Assembly: GCF_000419525.1 (NCBI RefSeq)
Contig: NZ_ATTE01000001.1
Location: 3,842,501-3,906,500, forward strand
DNA length: 64,000 nt
Reading direction: 5' to 3'
From: Leucothrix mucor DSM 2157
GTDB taxonomy: Bacteria; Pseudomonadota; Gammaproteobacteria; Thiotrichales; Thiotrichaceae
Part shown: positions 26,990 to 35,607 of the stretch, piece by piece
Layout: every line of letters starts with the position of its first letter
How positions within the stretch are numbered: the stretch's first letter is position 1
Made by a program: the position numbers and the translations under genes
The notes under the pieces: generated by a model
The model's input: only the letters and a program-made list of their open reading frames with translations
Database searches by the model: none
Told to the model about the DNA's origin: nothing

Positions 26990-28513
26990 GTGAAAAAAAC
27001 CGAGACCGATCCTCAGAGTCAATATCAAGAAGCCGAAGCTCTACGTAAAGCGCATCGTAATGATGAGGCCCGTGCTCGCTACCAACAAGCGATTAACAGC
27101 AGCGATACTCGTACTCAAGAACGTGGCGAACGCGCACTGACCCGGCTTGAGGGTGTCAATCGCCGTTTAGGTTGGCGCATCTATCCCTATGTATTACTGC
27201 CCTTTGTATTAGGTGGCGTGCTGTATGCCGGTTACCACTTATTAAATGAGCGCTTTGAAACGCAGCGCGCCGAAACAGACCCAAAAAACTTTGTATTTAT
27301 TGAATGGCTAGCCGAGCAACAAACTCGTGAAATTGTCAGCAATTTAATGCAAGCCAACCCAGAATTACAGTTCAGTTTTAATCGTGCGACCTCCGACTCA
27401 GCAATGAGCCCACTGGAGGCCATGCAGACATTAATGAGCCAACGCCTGCAAGACCAAATTCGTGAAGGTAATCAGCCCGGCGATGACAGTGCCGCTGGTG
27501 ACGGCGAAGGAGATGGCGAGCCTCCCTTCAGCTGTAGCGTGGACAAACCGGTCGCCTGCTCTAGCGTGGATAAGCCAACCGCTCCTGGAGAAAGGCGTGA
27601 GGATATTGCCTTGTTGGTCCGTTCTTACCGTACCGTTTTGGATAATGAAAAAGACTGCAGCAAAATCGAAACAGCCATTCAATCACTCGCCGAACAAATC
27701 CAATGGCGTAGTAGTGAGTCCACCGTTAAAGCAGAACTTGAGCATCTGGCACTGAGTTGTTATTCACGCCAGAAAGATAATGAAAAAGTCATTGAGCATG
27801 CCCGTAAACTGCAATGCGCAGGCGACACCAACTCGGTTAATACCAGTTACTGGTACCTGACCGCCAGCTATCATCAAACGGGTGACTTAGCGGCCGCTCA
27901 ACGCATGTATACCTGCTTCAATGAAACCGTAGACCATCTAGCCAAATATAAATTTGAGCCTTCAAATATTGCCTCGCGTCATCGTGAATCGGGTGCTTTA
28001 GCCTGGTTGTACTTTAACGACCTTAATGCGGCTGTCGGCGAACTGGAAAAAGCCCGTAATATTCTGCAGAAAGCTAAAACCAATAATTTGAGTCTTGAGT
28101 ATGTCGCCTCCGAGGTGGACTTGGATTTGATGGAAACCTACGTCACCGCCAATATTGATTTACCAACGTTTATCGCACTGCATGAAGACATCAATAGTAG
28201 TGGTCTACTGACCGATGGCTATAAACAAATCAAAGATACGCTAGCCGGTATTTACTACCTGCAAAATAAGCAAAATGAAAAAGCCGTGATTGCACTGGAT
28301 AATGTCGCTACCCGTTTTGAACAGCTGCCAGAATACATTTGTAGCTGGGATTGGTCTGGTTTTCAGCGCGCGCTAACTGACTCAATTGCTGACCCGCAAT
28401 TGCGCCAAAAGGCTGATCAGTTGGTTGTCGCCACCGATTGCTATGTGCCTCAAAGCATCGACCAGCGTATTCAAAAAGTGCGCGAGGTTGTTCAATGGCT
28501 ACAAAGGCCTTAG
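26990..28513 (+). CDS. Unknown membrane-anchored TPR-like protein
   Basis: The 507-residue protein starts at a GTG. Residues 1-60 are cytosolic with a TPR-like helix pair (YQEAEALRKAHRNDEARARY), followed by one membrane span (about 64-84). The large C-terminal part is then expected in the periplasm. It has a low-complexity acidic linker (about 164-180, DDSAAGDGEGDGE), two VDKP repeats with cysteines, and helical TPR/SEL-like repeats (about 205-500) with several cysteines that could form disulfides. I do not recognise the family. It is 13 bp upstream of the gene at 28527, whose ribosome site overlaps this stop, so they are coupled. Confidence 0.75.
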   Translation: MKKTETDPQSQYQEAEALRKAHRNDEARARYQQAINSSDTRTQERGERALTRLEGVNRRLGWRIYPYVLLPFVLGGVLYAGYHLLNERFETQRAETDPKNFVFIEWLAEQQTREIVSNLMQANPELQFSFNRATSDSAMSPLEAMQTLMSQRLQDQIREGNQPGDDSAAGDGEGDGEPPFSCSVDKPVACSSVDKPTAPGERREDIALLVRSYRTVLDNEKDCSKIETAIQSLAEQIQWRSSESTVKAELEHLALSCYSRQKDNEKVIEHARKLQCAGDTNSVNTSYWYLTASYHQTGDLAAAQRMYTCFNETVDHLAKYKFEPSNIASRHRESGALAWLYFNDLNAAVGELEKARNILQKAKTNNLSLEYVASEVDLDLMETYVTANIDLPTFIALHEDINSSGLLTDGYKQIKDTLAGIYYLQNKQNEKAVIALDNVATRFEQLPEYICSWDWSGFQRALTDSIADPQLRQKADQLVVATDCYVPQSIDQRIQKVREVVQWLQRP

Positions 28514-28526
28514 GAGCGTTTACCGC

Positions 28527-30362
28527 ATGATTGATAGTCTCTTATATCAGCTGATTACGGCTGAAACAGACAGCAAGCACATCGACCCAATGCAAGCGGA
28601 TGACTTTGAGCGTCCGGCGTTCTATGCGCACTGGATATCACCGGTACGCTACCTCTTGGCTCGACGCTACATTAAGCACAAGAAAGCCATTCTGGAGCAG
28701 TTTAACAAACAAGGGATTTATCCTGTATTCAACCGCGATTTCACACCTGAGCTACTCGCACGTTTGCACAAAAAGTCATGGTTTTCCTGGCTGAAGCAAC
28801 CGAAGCACTGCTTTTTTCCATTTTATATCACCATTTTTTATCCCTTATTAGCTGCCGTTATTATATTCGGTAGCTGGCAAGCTCATATTTGGTATGAGAA
28901 TAAAACACTGCATCAGGCATTAGCGGATCGGATGCCTTATCACTCAGAGTTACTCCACCGTACGCTGGTTGCGAAGCAATATCAGAACATCCCGCTAATG
29001 GAGCAATATCAGCAGAAAGCAGATGAGGAAGCGCGCAATATTATTGCGGCGGTTCCGGATAAAGGTAACGTCAGAAACTTAATGCAGTTGGCACTCGACA
29101 ACCTATCAAATGTCAGCATGACTAATGCCCAAATCATGGTGCTTTTTAAAAACCTGAATGCCGAAATGGACAGTCAGGGAATCCCTTATTATTTATCGCC
29201 CAAACTATTTAATAGTAGCTGCTCAAGCTTTGCGCCCGGCCTTGATAAAGGCAACGCTGACATGTTCAATACCTTGGCTGACCTGTTTAATCAGTATAAA
29301 GAAGACGGAAAAGCTGATGCATCTAAAGCACCAGCAATCACTGGCTGCAGAACGGGTATCGTCACCGTTTACAATGTGACCGAGCGTAATAAGCTTGATT
29401 ACGTCATGACCGAAGCGGATAAAGTCAGCCTGCCATTGTTTCATGTGAAACGTGCGGACCGCGTTCCTGCAGCCGATGGCGCTTTAGGTCTGACCTTTAA
29501 AAGTCAGGGTATTGGCTCGCTGATCCTATTGGATCAGATTGACCGTTTTGCCGAGGAATCCATCCTTCCTGCACTCACCTTTCAAGGGCGCTCCTTTATC
29601 ATTCCGTATTGGCTTCAGGGCTACTACGATATCGAAGAAAGCATTACTAAGAATTACCAATCTGAGCTAGGCGAGTTGTTTAGCAATCCTGAATCTCTGC
29701 GCTTACTGCGCGAAGCTGCTAAGGAAATGCTGCGGGATAGGCAACACTTGTCGGCTTCTCGTATGCAGCAAACATTGCAGCGCTCAACACCCGGCGCAGG
29801 TGATGGTGGCATTTTAAGCGGCAGTTTGGATGTTATCAGCGGCATGATGACTAAGTCGGATAAAGACATAAACCATGCAGCCAGAACAGCCGCCAGCAAA
29901 GAAATCACTGCCCTGTCAGAAAGCTTGCTGCCAAGTATTGAGTATCACGAAGCCTATCACCAAATCGAGAAAGAAGACTGGAAGCAGCCCTATTGGGTAC
30001 CCACTTTACTTGAAGGCCTCAGTGAAAATGGCATTGAAAGCAGCTTAGAAGAACTCGGTGCTTACCTGACTCAAATGGTTTATACACCGGATGGGCAGAA
30101 AGTTTGGCTAACTAAATTGCTGCTGTTCTCGCTCAACTCAATGACCCGGGATCAGCCTGAGTTTTATGCCTCCTCCATGATTTTTTCAGCCATGCGGGAT
30201 GAGTATTTATTGCAAGACATTCGGGCGGATTTTAGTTTAGATGTGGATGAGAAAGTGCGTATTTACAAAACACTATCCACGATGGAACCAGCAGAGTTAC
30301 AACGCATGGCAGCCAAAGTCTTCACGCATTTATTTGCGCGTCCGGTGGTGGTATTGCAGTAA
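28527..30362 (+). CDS. Unknown single-span membrane protein with HExxH motif (possible zincin)
   Basis: From the ATG at 28527, behind TAGGAG, the protein is 611 residues. An N-terminal cytosolic part (1-95) is followed by one membrane span (about 97-118) and then a large domain. It has an HExxH motif, H474-E475-A-Y-H478 (IEYHEAYHQIE), and 30 residues on LEELGAYL with E508/E509. That is a gluzincin-like layout: two His, a catalytic Glu and a downstream Glu. I do not recognise the overall family, so peptidase activity is inference. It overlaps regulatory space with the upstream TPR-like gene, and the OmpA-like lipoprotein follows 48 bp later. Confidence 0.75.
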   Translation: MIDSLLYQLITAETDSKHIDPMQADDFERPAFYAHWISPVRYLLARRYIKHKKAILEQFNKQGIYPVFNRDFTPELLARLHKKSWFSWLKQPKHCFFPFYITIFYPLLAAVIIFGSWQAHIWYENKTLHQALADRMPYHSELLHRTLVAKQYQNIPLMEQYQQKADEEARNIIAAVPDKGNVRNLMQLALDNLSNVSMTNAQIMVLFKNLNAEMDSQGIPYYLSPKLFNSSCSSFAPGLDKGNADMFNTLADLFNQYKEDGKADASKAPAITGCRTGIVTVYNVTERNKLDYVMTEADKVSLPLFHVKRADRVPAADGALGLTFKSQGIGSLILLDQIDRFAEESILPALTFQGRSFIIPYWLQGYYDIEESITKNYQSELGELFSNPESLRLLREAAKEMLRDRQHLSASRMQQTLQRSTPGAGDGGILSGSLDVISGMMTKSDKDINHAARTAASKEITALSESLLPSIEYHEAYHQIEKEDWKQPYWVPTLLEGLSENGIESSLEELGAYLTQMVYTPDGQKVWLTKLLLFSLNSMTRDQPEFYASSMIFSAMRDEYLLQDIRADFSLDVDEKVRIYKTLSTMEPAELQRMAAKVFTHLFARPVVVLQ

Positions 30363-30410
30363 ACTCGTTAGTATGCACCACTCAGTTCATTGCCTCGGGG
30401 AGGGCAAATT

Positions 30411-31235
30411 ATGCAGCGTAATAATTTAAAAAAATCAGCAAAGTCACTCCTATTAATCAGTGTGATTAGCTTTACTGCAGCCTGTAGTAATCAATCTATT
30501 TCAATACCGGGTAGCCAACTCTTCCAGCAGAATGAGCCTGACTGTGTTGATAAAAAAACTGGCAAGCCAATCGCTGGCTGTAAAACAGAAAATAAACCCG
30601 CAAGCAAAACAACGTCTGCTGCCACTCCAGCTGAGAATAAACGTGCACCTCTGATTTTATCTGCCGATAAACCTGTAGCAACAACAGAAACGGCTCCAGC
30701 TGCCGCGAAGTCAGCGGATATTGACCCCAATGCCAAGCTAGTCACTCAAGAGCCTGAGCCAGCAGTTCGTACCAATGCAGAACCAATTGAACCAGTCCTT
30801 GATGTCGCGCCAACAGTGACGGTAATTCCAGCACCCGCTAAAGTAACGACCACTAGCAATGTTACCTTAAGACGCCTGACTCTAAGCGGTGGAACCACAT
30901 TCCAACTCAATAGCTCAAAGCTTAATAAAGCTGGGCGCGATAGCCTTGCCCGTTTGGCAGGCACATTAAAAGCACCCGATACAACCGTGACGCGCATCCT
31001 CATTGAAGGGCATACCGATAGCAGCGGAAACGCCGCTTACAACCAGTCCTTATCACTTAAACGTGCCAATGCGGTTGCTGATTATCTGGCACAACAAGGC
31101 ATCGTACGATCATCCATGGAAACGATTGGCCGAGGTGAAAGCCAGCCAATTGCGGACAACAAAACCAAAGCAGGTCGTGCGCAAAACCGTCGGGTTGAAA
31201 TCACCGCCAGTGGAACCAGACAGAGTACCCGCTAA
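30411..31235 (+). CDS. OmpA-family peptidoglycan-binding lipoprotein
   Basis: From the ATG at 30411, with GGGGAGGG upstream, the protein is 274 residues (a TTG at 30390 is less likely). The signal ends in the lipobox TAAC. A long Pro/Ala/Thr-rich linker (about 45-145) leads to a C-terminal OmpA/MotB domain (about 160-270). The murein-binding signature is IEGHTDSSGNAAYNQSLSLKRANAVADYL (seen as GHTD..N..LS..RA..V), followed by GRGESQPIADN and RAQNRRVEI. Anchored by lipid, it would tether the outer membrane to peptidoglycan. It may be the outer partner of the unknown proteins encoded upstream. priA follows 15 bp later. Confidence 0.88.
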   Translation: MQRNNLKKSAKSLLLISVISFTAACSNQSISIPGSQLFQQNEPDCVDKKTGKPIAGCKTENKPASKTTSAATPAENKRAPLILSADKPVATTETAPAAAKSADIDPNAKLVTQEPEPAVRTNAEPIEPVLDVAPTVTVIPAPAKVTTTSNVTLRRLTLSGGTTFQLNSSKLNKAGRDSLARLAGTLKAPDTTVTRILIEGHTDSSGNAAYNQSLSLKRANAVADYLAQQGIVRSSMETIGRGESQPIADNKTKAGRAQNRRVEITASGTRQSTR

Positions 31236-31250
31236 ACGGTAAATGTTGGA

Positions 31251-33470
31251 ATGCCCAATACATCCAGAGTAGTCCGAGTCGCTATTCCCCGACCGCTCTA
31301 TCAAGCTTTTGATTATCAATGTGATATTGATCCACTACCCGGCCCTGGCTACCGGGTACGGGTTCCTTTGGGCAACCGTTTTAGCATGGTTGGCATCGTG
31401 CTGGAATCTGCCATCGACAGTGAGTTTGATAAGCTAAAGCCAATTGAGGCAGTCCTGGATGAGGAACCATTATTTGATAAGGAACTGCTGGAGCTGTTGC
31501 AATGGGCCAGCCTCTATTATCACCACCCGATTGGTGAAGTTCTGTTTACCGCCCTACCAAAACGCTTGCGTGAAGGTCGGGAGCTAGTTCAAAACTATCG
31601 TTGGGTGCTGAATGATACCGACACGGAAGCTGCGTTAAAACAACTCAAACGTGCCGCCAGACAGCGCGAGCTATTCGAAAAGCTACAACAACATAGTTTG
31701 ACCGAAGCACAACTAAGCAGCCAATTGGGCAACAAGTGGAATAAGCCCATGCAACAGCTGTCGGAATATGGCTTTGCACAGCGTGAGCTGATCAATCCAG
31801 ATGAGCAGCAGCGCCCTGCGATTGAACACCCAAATCAACACCTGATTCACTTAACGGATGAGCAAGAGCAGAGTCTGACGCAACTGGCTGAATGGCAGAC
31901 CGAGTCACAAGTCAGTCCTGTTTTGCTACACGGCATTACCGGCAGCGGCAAAACAGAAATCTATTTGCGAGCGATTAAATCGGTACTGGAAACCGGCGCT
32001 CAGGCTTTGTTGATGATTCCGGAAATCGGCCTAACCCCTCAGCTGTTTCAGCGGTTTTGTGACTTCTTTCCGAATCAAACAGTGGTCGCCCTACACTCTG
32101 GATTGAATGACACCCAACGTGCTCAAAGCTGGCAAAGTGCCTATACCGGCGAAGCGGATGTGGTAGTCGGCACCCGATCCTCTGTATTTTGCGGCTTTAA
32201 AAAGCTTGGTATTATCATTATTGATGAGGAACACGACGCTTCATTTAAACAGCAAGAAGGCTTTCGGTATCACGCCAGAGATTTAGCTGTGAAACGTGCC
32301 CGCCAATTAAATATTCCCATTTTACTGGGAAGCGCCACTCCAGCGCTGGAAACCCTGCTCAATACCGAGCGCCAGCGTTATCACTATTTACAGCTACTCC
32401 AGCGACCAGGCACTCGGCAACGCCCTGCAAGTATTGTGCTGGATATTCGGGCGACAACGCTGGAAGCCGGAGTTGCGCCACGCTTGATGAAAGAAGTTGC
32501 TGCCGAGATTAAAGATGGCAATCAGGTGATGTTATTTCTGAATCGGCGGGGGTTTGCGCCGGTACTAATGTGTAACAACTGTGGCTGGCATGCGGTGTGC
32601 CCTGCTTGTGATACCGAAATGACTTACCACGCTGCGCGCCATATTGTGCTTTGTCATCATTGCGGTCTTCAGCAACGCGTGGGCTCCGACTGCCCTTCTT
32701 GCCATCACCCTCAGCTCAATACTCAGGGACATGGAACAGAACGCGTAGAGCATCTGTTATGTTCTCATTTTCCAGATATACCCGTGGTTAGGGTTGATCG
32801 TGATACGACTAGCCGCAAGGGTGAAATGGCGCGCAAGCTAGATATCGTCCGATCTGGTGAACCTGTAATCCTGATCGGTACACAAATGCTAACAAAGGGG
32901 CATGATTTTCCAAACCTGACTTTGGTCGGTATTTTGGATATAGATCAAGCACTTTTTAGCACAGACTATCGTGCACAGGAACATTTGGCACAACAGATTG
33001 TCCAAGTGAGTGGACGAGCTGGTAGAGGGGATAAACCGGGTCGGGTCTTTTTACAGACCAGTCAGCCTCAACATCCGATGTTGAATCAGCTGATTACTCA
33101 GGGCTATCGCGCTGTTGCGCAGCAGATTTTGTATGAGCGCAAGGCGTGGCACTACCCTCCGTATGGTTTTCAAGCGTTAGTCCGGGCAAATGCACCGGAG
33201 TTCGAAGTGGGGCTACACTTTCTGCAAACGCTCAGGGATGATATTGAAAGCTTACCTGATATTCAGTCTGAAGGGGTGATGTTACTCGGACCGATGCCAT
33301 CTCCCATGGAAAAACGTGCTAACCGTTATCGCTATCAATTGTTGATTAGTGCGCAGCGCCGATCATCGCTACATTGCTTTCTGGATCAATTAATTAGCGT
33401 ATTACGGCAGCAGAAAAAAACGAAAGACCTTCGCTATACAGTTGATGTTGATCCTACAAACTTTATGTAA
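31251..33470 (+). CDS. priA: Primosomal protein N' (replication restart helicase PriA)
   Basis: The 739-residue protein is full length. It has the N-terminal 3'-end-binding domain (ALPRPL-like start AIPRPLYQAFDYQ), Walker A GITGSGKT (228-235) and DEEH box (325-328). A double zinc-binding region follows, with four CxxC pairs between CNNCGWHAVCPAC and CPSC, and then helicase C-terminal motifs (GTQMLTKGHDFPNLTLVG, QVSGRAGRG). It reloads DnaB at stalled forks. It is encoded alone after the OmpA-like lipoprotein gene. Confidence 0.97.
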   Translation: MPNTSRVVRVAIPRPLYQAFDYQCDIDPLPGPGYRVRVPLGNRFSMVGIVLESAIDSEFDKLKPIEAVLDEEPLFDKELLELLQWASLYYHHPIGEVLFTALPKRLREGRELVQNYRWVLNDTDTEAALKQLKRAARQRELFEKLQQHSLTEAQLSSQLGNKWNKPMQQLSEYGFAQRELINPDEQQRPAIEHPNQHLIHLTDEQEQSLTQLAEWQTESQVSPVLLHGITGSGKTEIYLRAIKSVLETGAQALLMIPEIGLTPQLFQRFCDFFPNQTVVALHSGLNDTQRAQSWQSAYTGEADVVVGTRSSVFCGFKKLGIIIIDEEHDASFKQQEGFRYHARDLAVKRARQLNIPILLGSATPALETLLNTERQRYHYLQLLQRPGTRQRPASIVLDIRATTLEAGVAPRLMKEVAAEIKDGNQVMLFLNRRGFAPVLMCNNCGWHAVCPACDTEMTYHAARHIVLCHHCGLQQRVGSDCPSCHHPQLNTQGHGTERVEHLLCSHFPDIPVVRVDRDTTSRKGEMARKLDIVRSGEPVILIGTQMLTKGHDFPNLTLVGILDIDQALFSTDYRAQEHLAQQIVQVSGRAGRGDKPGRVFLQTSQPQHPMLNQLITQGYRAVAQQILYERKAWHYPPYGFQALVRANAPEFEVGLHFLQTLRDDIESLPDIQSEGVMLLGPMPSPMEKRANRYRYQLLISAQRRSSLHCFLDQLISVLRQQKKTKDLRYTVDVDPTNFM

Positions 33471-33574
33471 GTTCATGTTTAATCGGTATTAATTTAATTA
33501 AATAGCTTGCCTGTTGCCATTCGTGGTGGCACTATGCTAGAGAACTATAGACAATTCGGATATTGAATACTGTC

Positions 33575-34228
33575 ATGCAAAAAGACTTTAAAAACGCAAA
33601 GCCTGTTGATTCAGGTTATAAAATGGGCATGGTTTGGATGCTTGCAGGTGTCTTCATGGGCTTGCTTGTGGGCTTAAGCATGTACTTCTACGCCAACCGC
33701 AATGCTCCCCTATTCGCTAGCGCGAGTACGGCGATCGCCGACAAAGATCCGTCGGAGCTGAGCCGCGAAGAAAGAATTTTATTGGCCAACGCTCAGAATA
33801 CTGATGCGTTAGTTGGCAAAGAAACTGCGGAAGGTGTCGTCCCCCTACCGGCTTCTTTGCAAGAGCCAGCGCCGAAAGAGCGAGCGGTGTTTAGCTTTCA
33901 TGCGGTACTTCCGAGTATCGATATGCCAGTTAGCCCTCGTCCGGTAGCACTGACTCAAGCGGCAATGGATGCTGCAGCTCCGCAACGCGAAGCGGTTAGT
34001 GGTGACTTTATTATTCAAGTTGCGTCCTTCCGTACACCAAAGCAAGCTGATCAATCCAGAAGCAAATTGCACGGCCGCGGCGTGACTTCACGCGTTGAAG
34101 AATTCTCCAGCAAAGGCAAGACTTGGTATCGTGTTCTGGCTGGCCCAATCGCCGAAGTACAGCTTCAGGATTGGAAAACACAGATCGTCGGCTTAGGCTA
34201 TGACCCGCTTGTCAGAAAGGTCAGATAG
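33575..34228 (+). CDS. SPOR-domain membrane protein
   Basis: From the ATG at 33575 the protein is 217 residues; a TTG 12 bases earlier is possible. A short cytosolic N-terminus and one membrane span (about 20-40, WMLAGVFMGLLVGLSMYFY) precede a periplasmic linker. A C-terminal SPOR domain covers about 144-215 (GDFIIQVASFRTPKQADQSRSKL and TWYRVLAGPIAEVQLQDW). SPOR domains bind denuded septal glycan, so this is probably an FtsN-like or division-associated protein. The location after priA is where ftsN lies in several relatives. Confidence 0.85.
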   Translation: MQKDFKNAKPVDSGYKMGMVWMLAGVFMGLLVGLSMYFYANRNAPLFASASTAIADKDPSELSREERILLANAQNTDALVGKETAEGVVPLPASLQEPAPKERAVFSFHAVLPSIDMPVSPRPVALTQAAMDAAAPQREAVSGDFIIQVASFRTPKQADQSRSKLHGRGVTSRVEEFSSKGKTWYRVLAGPIAEVQLQDWKTQIVGLGYDPLVRKVR

Positions 34229-34237
34229 TATGCTATG

Positions 34238-34314
34238 ATCGGGACATATGGTTGGCGCGCTGCTCAAGGGGAATGGTGCGCTAACACCCTATAATAATAA
34301 CGAGCCGTCCCGAT
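34238..34314 (+). ncRNA. Candidate structured leader upstream of the diguanylate cyclase
   Basis: Two nested helices are visible. The outer is ATCGGGAC (34238-34245) with GTCCCGAT (34307-34314), 8 bp perfect. The inner is GTTGGCGCGC (34251-34260) with GTGCGCTAAC (34276-34285), 10 pairs including two G-U, closing a 15-base loop. It lies between the SPOR gene and the cyclase. It does not match the conserved core of c-di-GMP riboswitches as I know it. Whether it is a regulatory RNA is a guess. Confidence 0.35.
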
Positions 34315-34380
34315 TATAAATAAACCATCCTTATGCAAGGTTTCGGGTTGGTGGCGTCAACGACCATAGAGGTTTATCCC

Positions 34381-35607
34381 GTGAGTAGTAACACCGTCCA
34401 GTCGGGGGTAATGACGGAAATTAAGCAAGAACAAGTCACTACCTTATATCGACGCACTTCTCTCAGCTTCTGGGGCAACCTGATACTGATAGCGATCGTG
34501 TCGCTAATGTTCTTTAATGTCCACAATTCCGACGGCAGCACTAATCCTTATTTCATTGTCTGGCTAGCTTCGCTGGTTCTGCTGTGCTTTTACCGTTTTC
34601 ATGTCTGTCGACAGTTTAATCCCGGTAGTTACTACGAGCCCGGTAAAATTGTGCTGTGGGCCAATAAATACATCCTGATTACCACCATTATCAATACCAT
34701 CTGGGGCGCCTCGGGTATTATCCTGTTGTCCTCAAATCTAGCCGAGCAAGCCCTGCTCGCGTTAATATTGTTTAGTGTGCTGTTGTTCTCTGTCTCAGTT
34801 CTAGCGATTTCACGGCTATCATTTGCAATTCAAGTGTTAGCGGTACTCGTGCCTCTGTTGATCTCTTTGATTGCCACATCAACTCATCAAGGCCAACACT
34901 TACTGGCCTTCGGTATTGCGATTTTAGCGACGACCTTGTTTGTCGTTTCTGACTACATTCATACCATGTTGATTGAGCTGCGTGATACACAAGCATCGCT
35001 TAGCCGTCAGGCCAACTCCGATGCCTTGACTCAAATTGCCAACCGTCGTTACTTCGACCAAACGTTTAAAAATGAATGGCGTCGTACATTACGTGATGAA
35101 CTACCGATTTCGATGCTGTTAGTTGATATTGATAACTTCAAACAGTTTAATGAACTGCAAGGTGAGCGCGCAGGTGATAAATGCCTGAAAGCAATCGCGT
35201 CATGCATGGAAGTAGTTACTCGTCGTCCGGGCGATTTAGCTGCGCGTTACAGTGGGGAAGAGTTTGCGGTTTTACTGCCGAACACCACCATGGAAAATGC
35301 GGTTATGCTAGCTGAAAAACTTCGCTCTAAAGTAGAGATGTTACAGCTCCCTCACCCCGGTTCTTCTTATAATGTCGTTACTGTTAGTATCGGTGTTTCC
35401 TGCTGTGCACCTCGCACCGACGCCGAAAAAGCGGATGACGCTGAAGAGGAAGTGATGTACCCTGCGATGCTCATGAATGCCGCTGATAATGCGATGTTCC
35501 TAGCTAAACAGCAGGGACAAAACCGAATTGCAGAACAGAAGTGCGGCGAACAACGTCTTGCCCAAGTACTGCAAAAATATGCCGCAAAAGAAGCTTCAAG
35601 AACTTAA
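34381..35607 (+). CDS. Membrane diguanylate cyclase (GGDEF domain)
   Basis: I chose the GTG at 34381 because GAGG lies 8 bases upstream; an ATG at 34333 (16 residues longer) and one at 34411 are alternatives. The protein has 408 residues: about six membrane spans (30-195) forming an unrecognised sensor region, then a GGDEF domain (about 210-400). The active-site motif is SGEEF (291-295), a Ser replacing the first Gly, a variant found in some active enzymes. The inhibitory I-site RPGD (282-285) is intact. It would make c-di-GMP from GTP, promoting attachment. It overlaps hrpA by 29 bp. Confidence 0.88.
   Translation: MSSNTVQSGVMTEIKQEQVTTLYRRTSLSFWGNLILIAIVSLMFFNVHNSDGSTNPYFIVWLASLVLLCFYRFHVCRQFNPGSYYEPGKIVLWANKYILITTIINTIWGASGIILLSSNLAEQALLALILFSVLLFSVSVLAISRLSFAIQVLAVLVPLLISLIATSTHQGQHLLAFGIAILATTLFVVSDYIHTMLIELRDTQASLSRQANSDALTQIANRRYFDQTFKNEWRRTLRDELPISMLLVDIDNFKQFNELQGERAGDKCLKAIASCMEVVTRRPGDLAARYSGEEFAVLLPNTTMENAVMLAEKLRSKVEMLQLPHPGSSYNVVTVSIGVSCCAPRTDAEKADDAEEEVMYPAMLMNAADNAMFLAKQQGQNRIAEQKCGEQRLAQVLQKYAAKEASRT

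Noticed and set aside
29437-29452. TGTTTCATGTGAAACG, a third parS-like sequence
   Set aside because: It has two mismatches to the 16-base consensus, one in the central CACGTG, lies more than 29 kb from oriC and is inside a coding region. Sequence alone does not support ParB binding.
34238-34314. Known c-di-GMP riboswitch
   Set aside because: Position before a cyclase gene suggested it, but I could not find the conserved core or tetraloop-receptor bases of the c-di-GMP-I or -II classes. I keep only a generic structured-RNA call.
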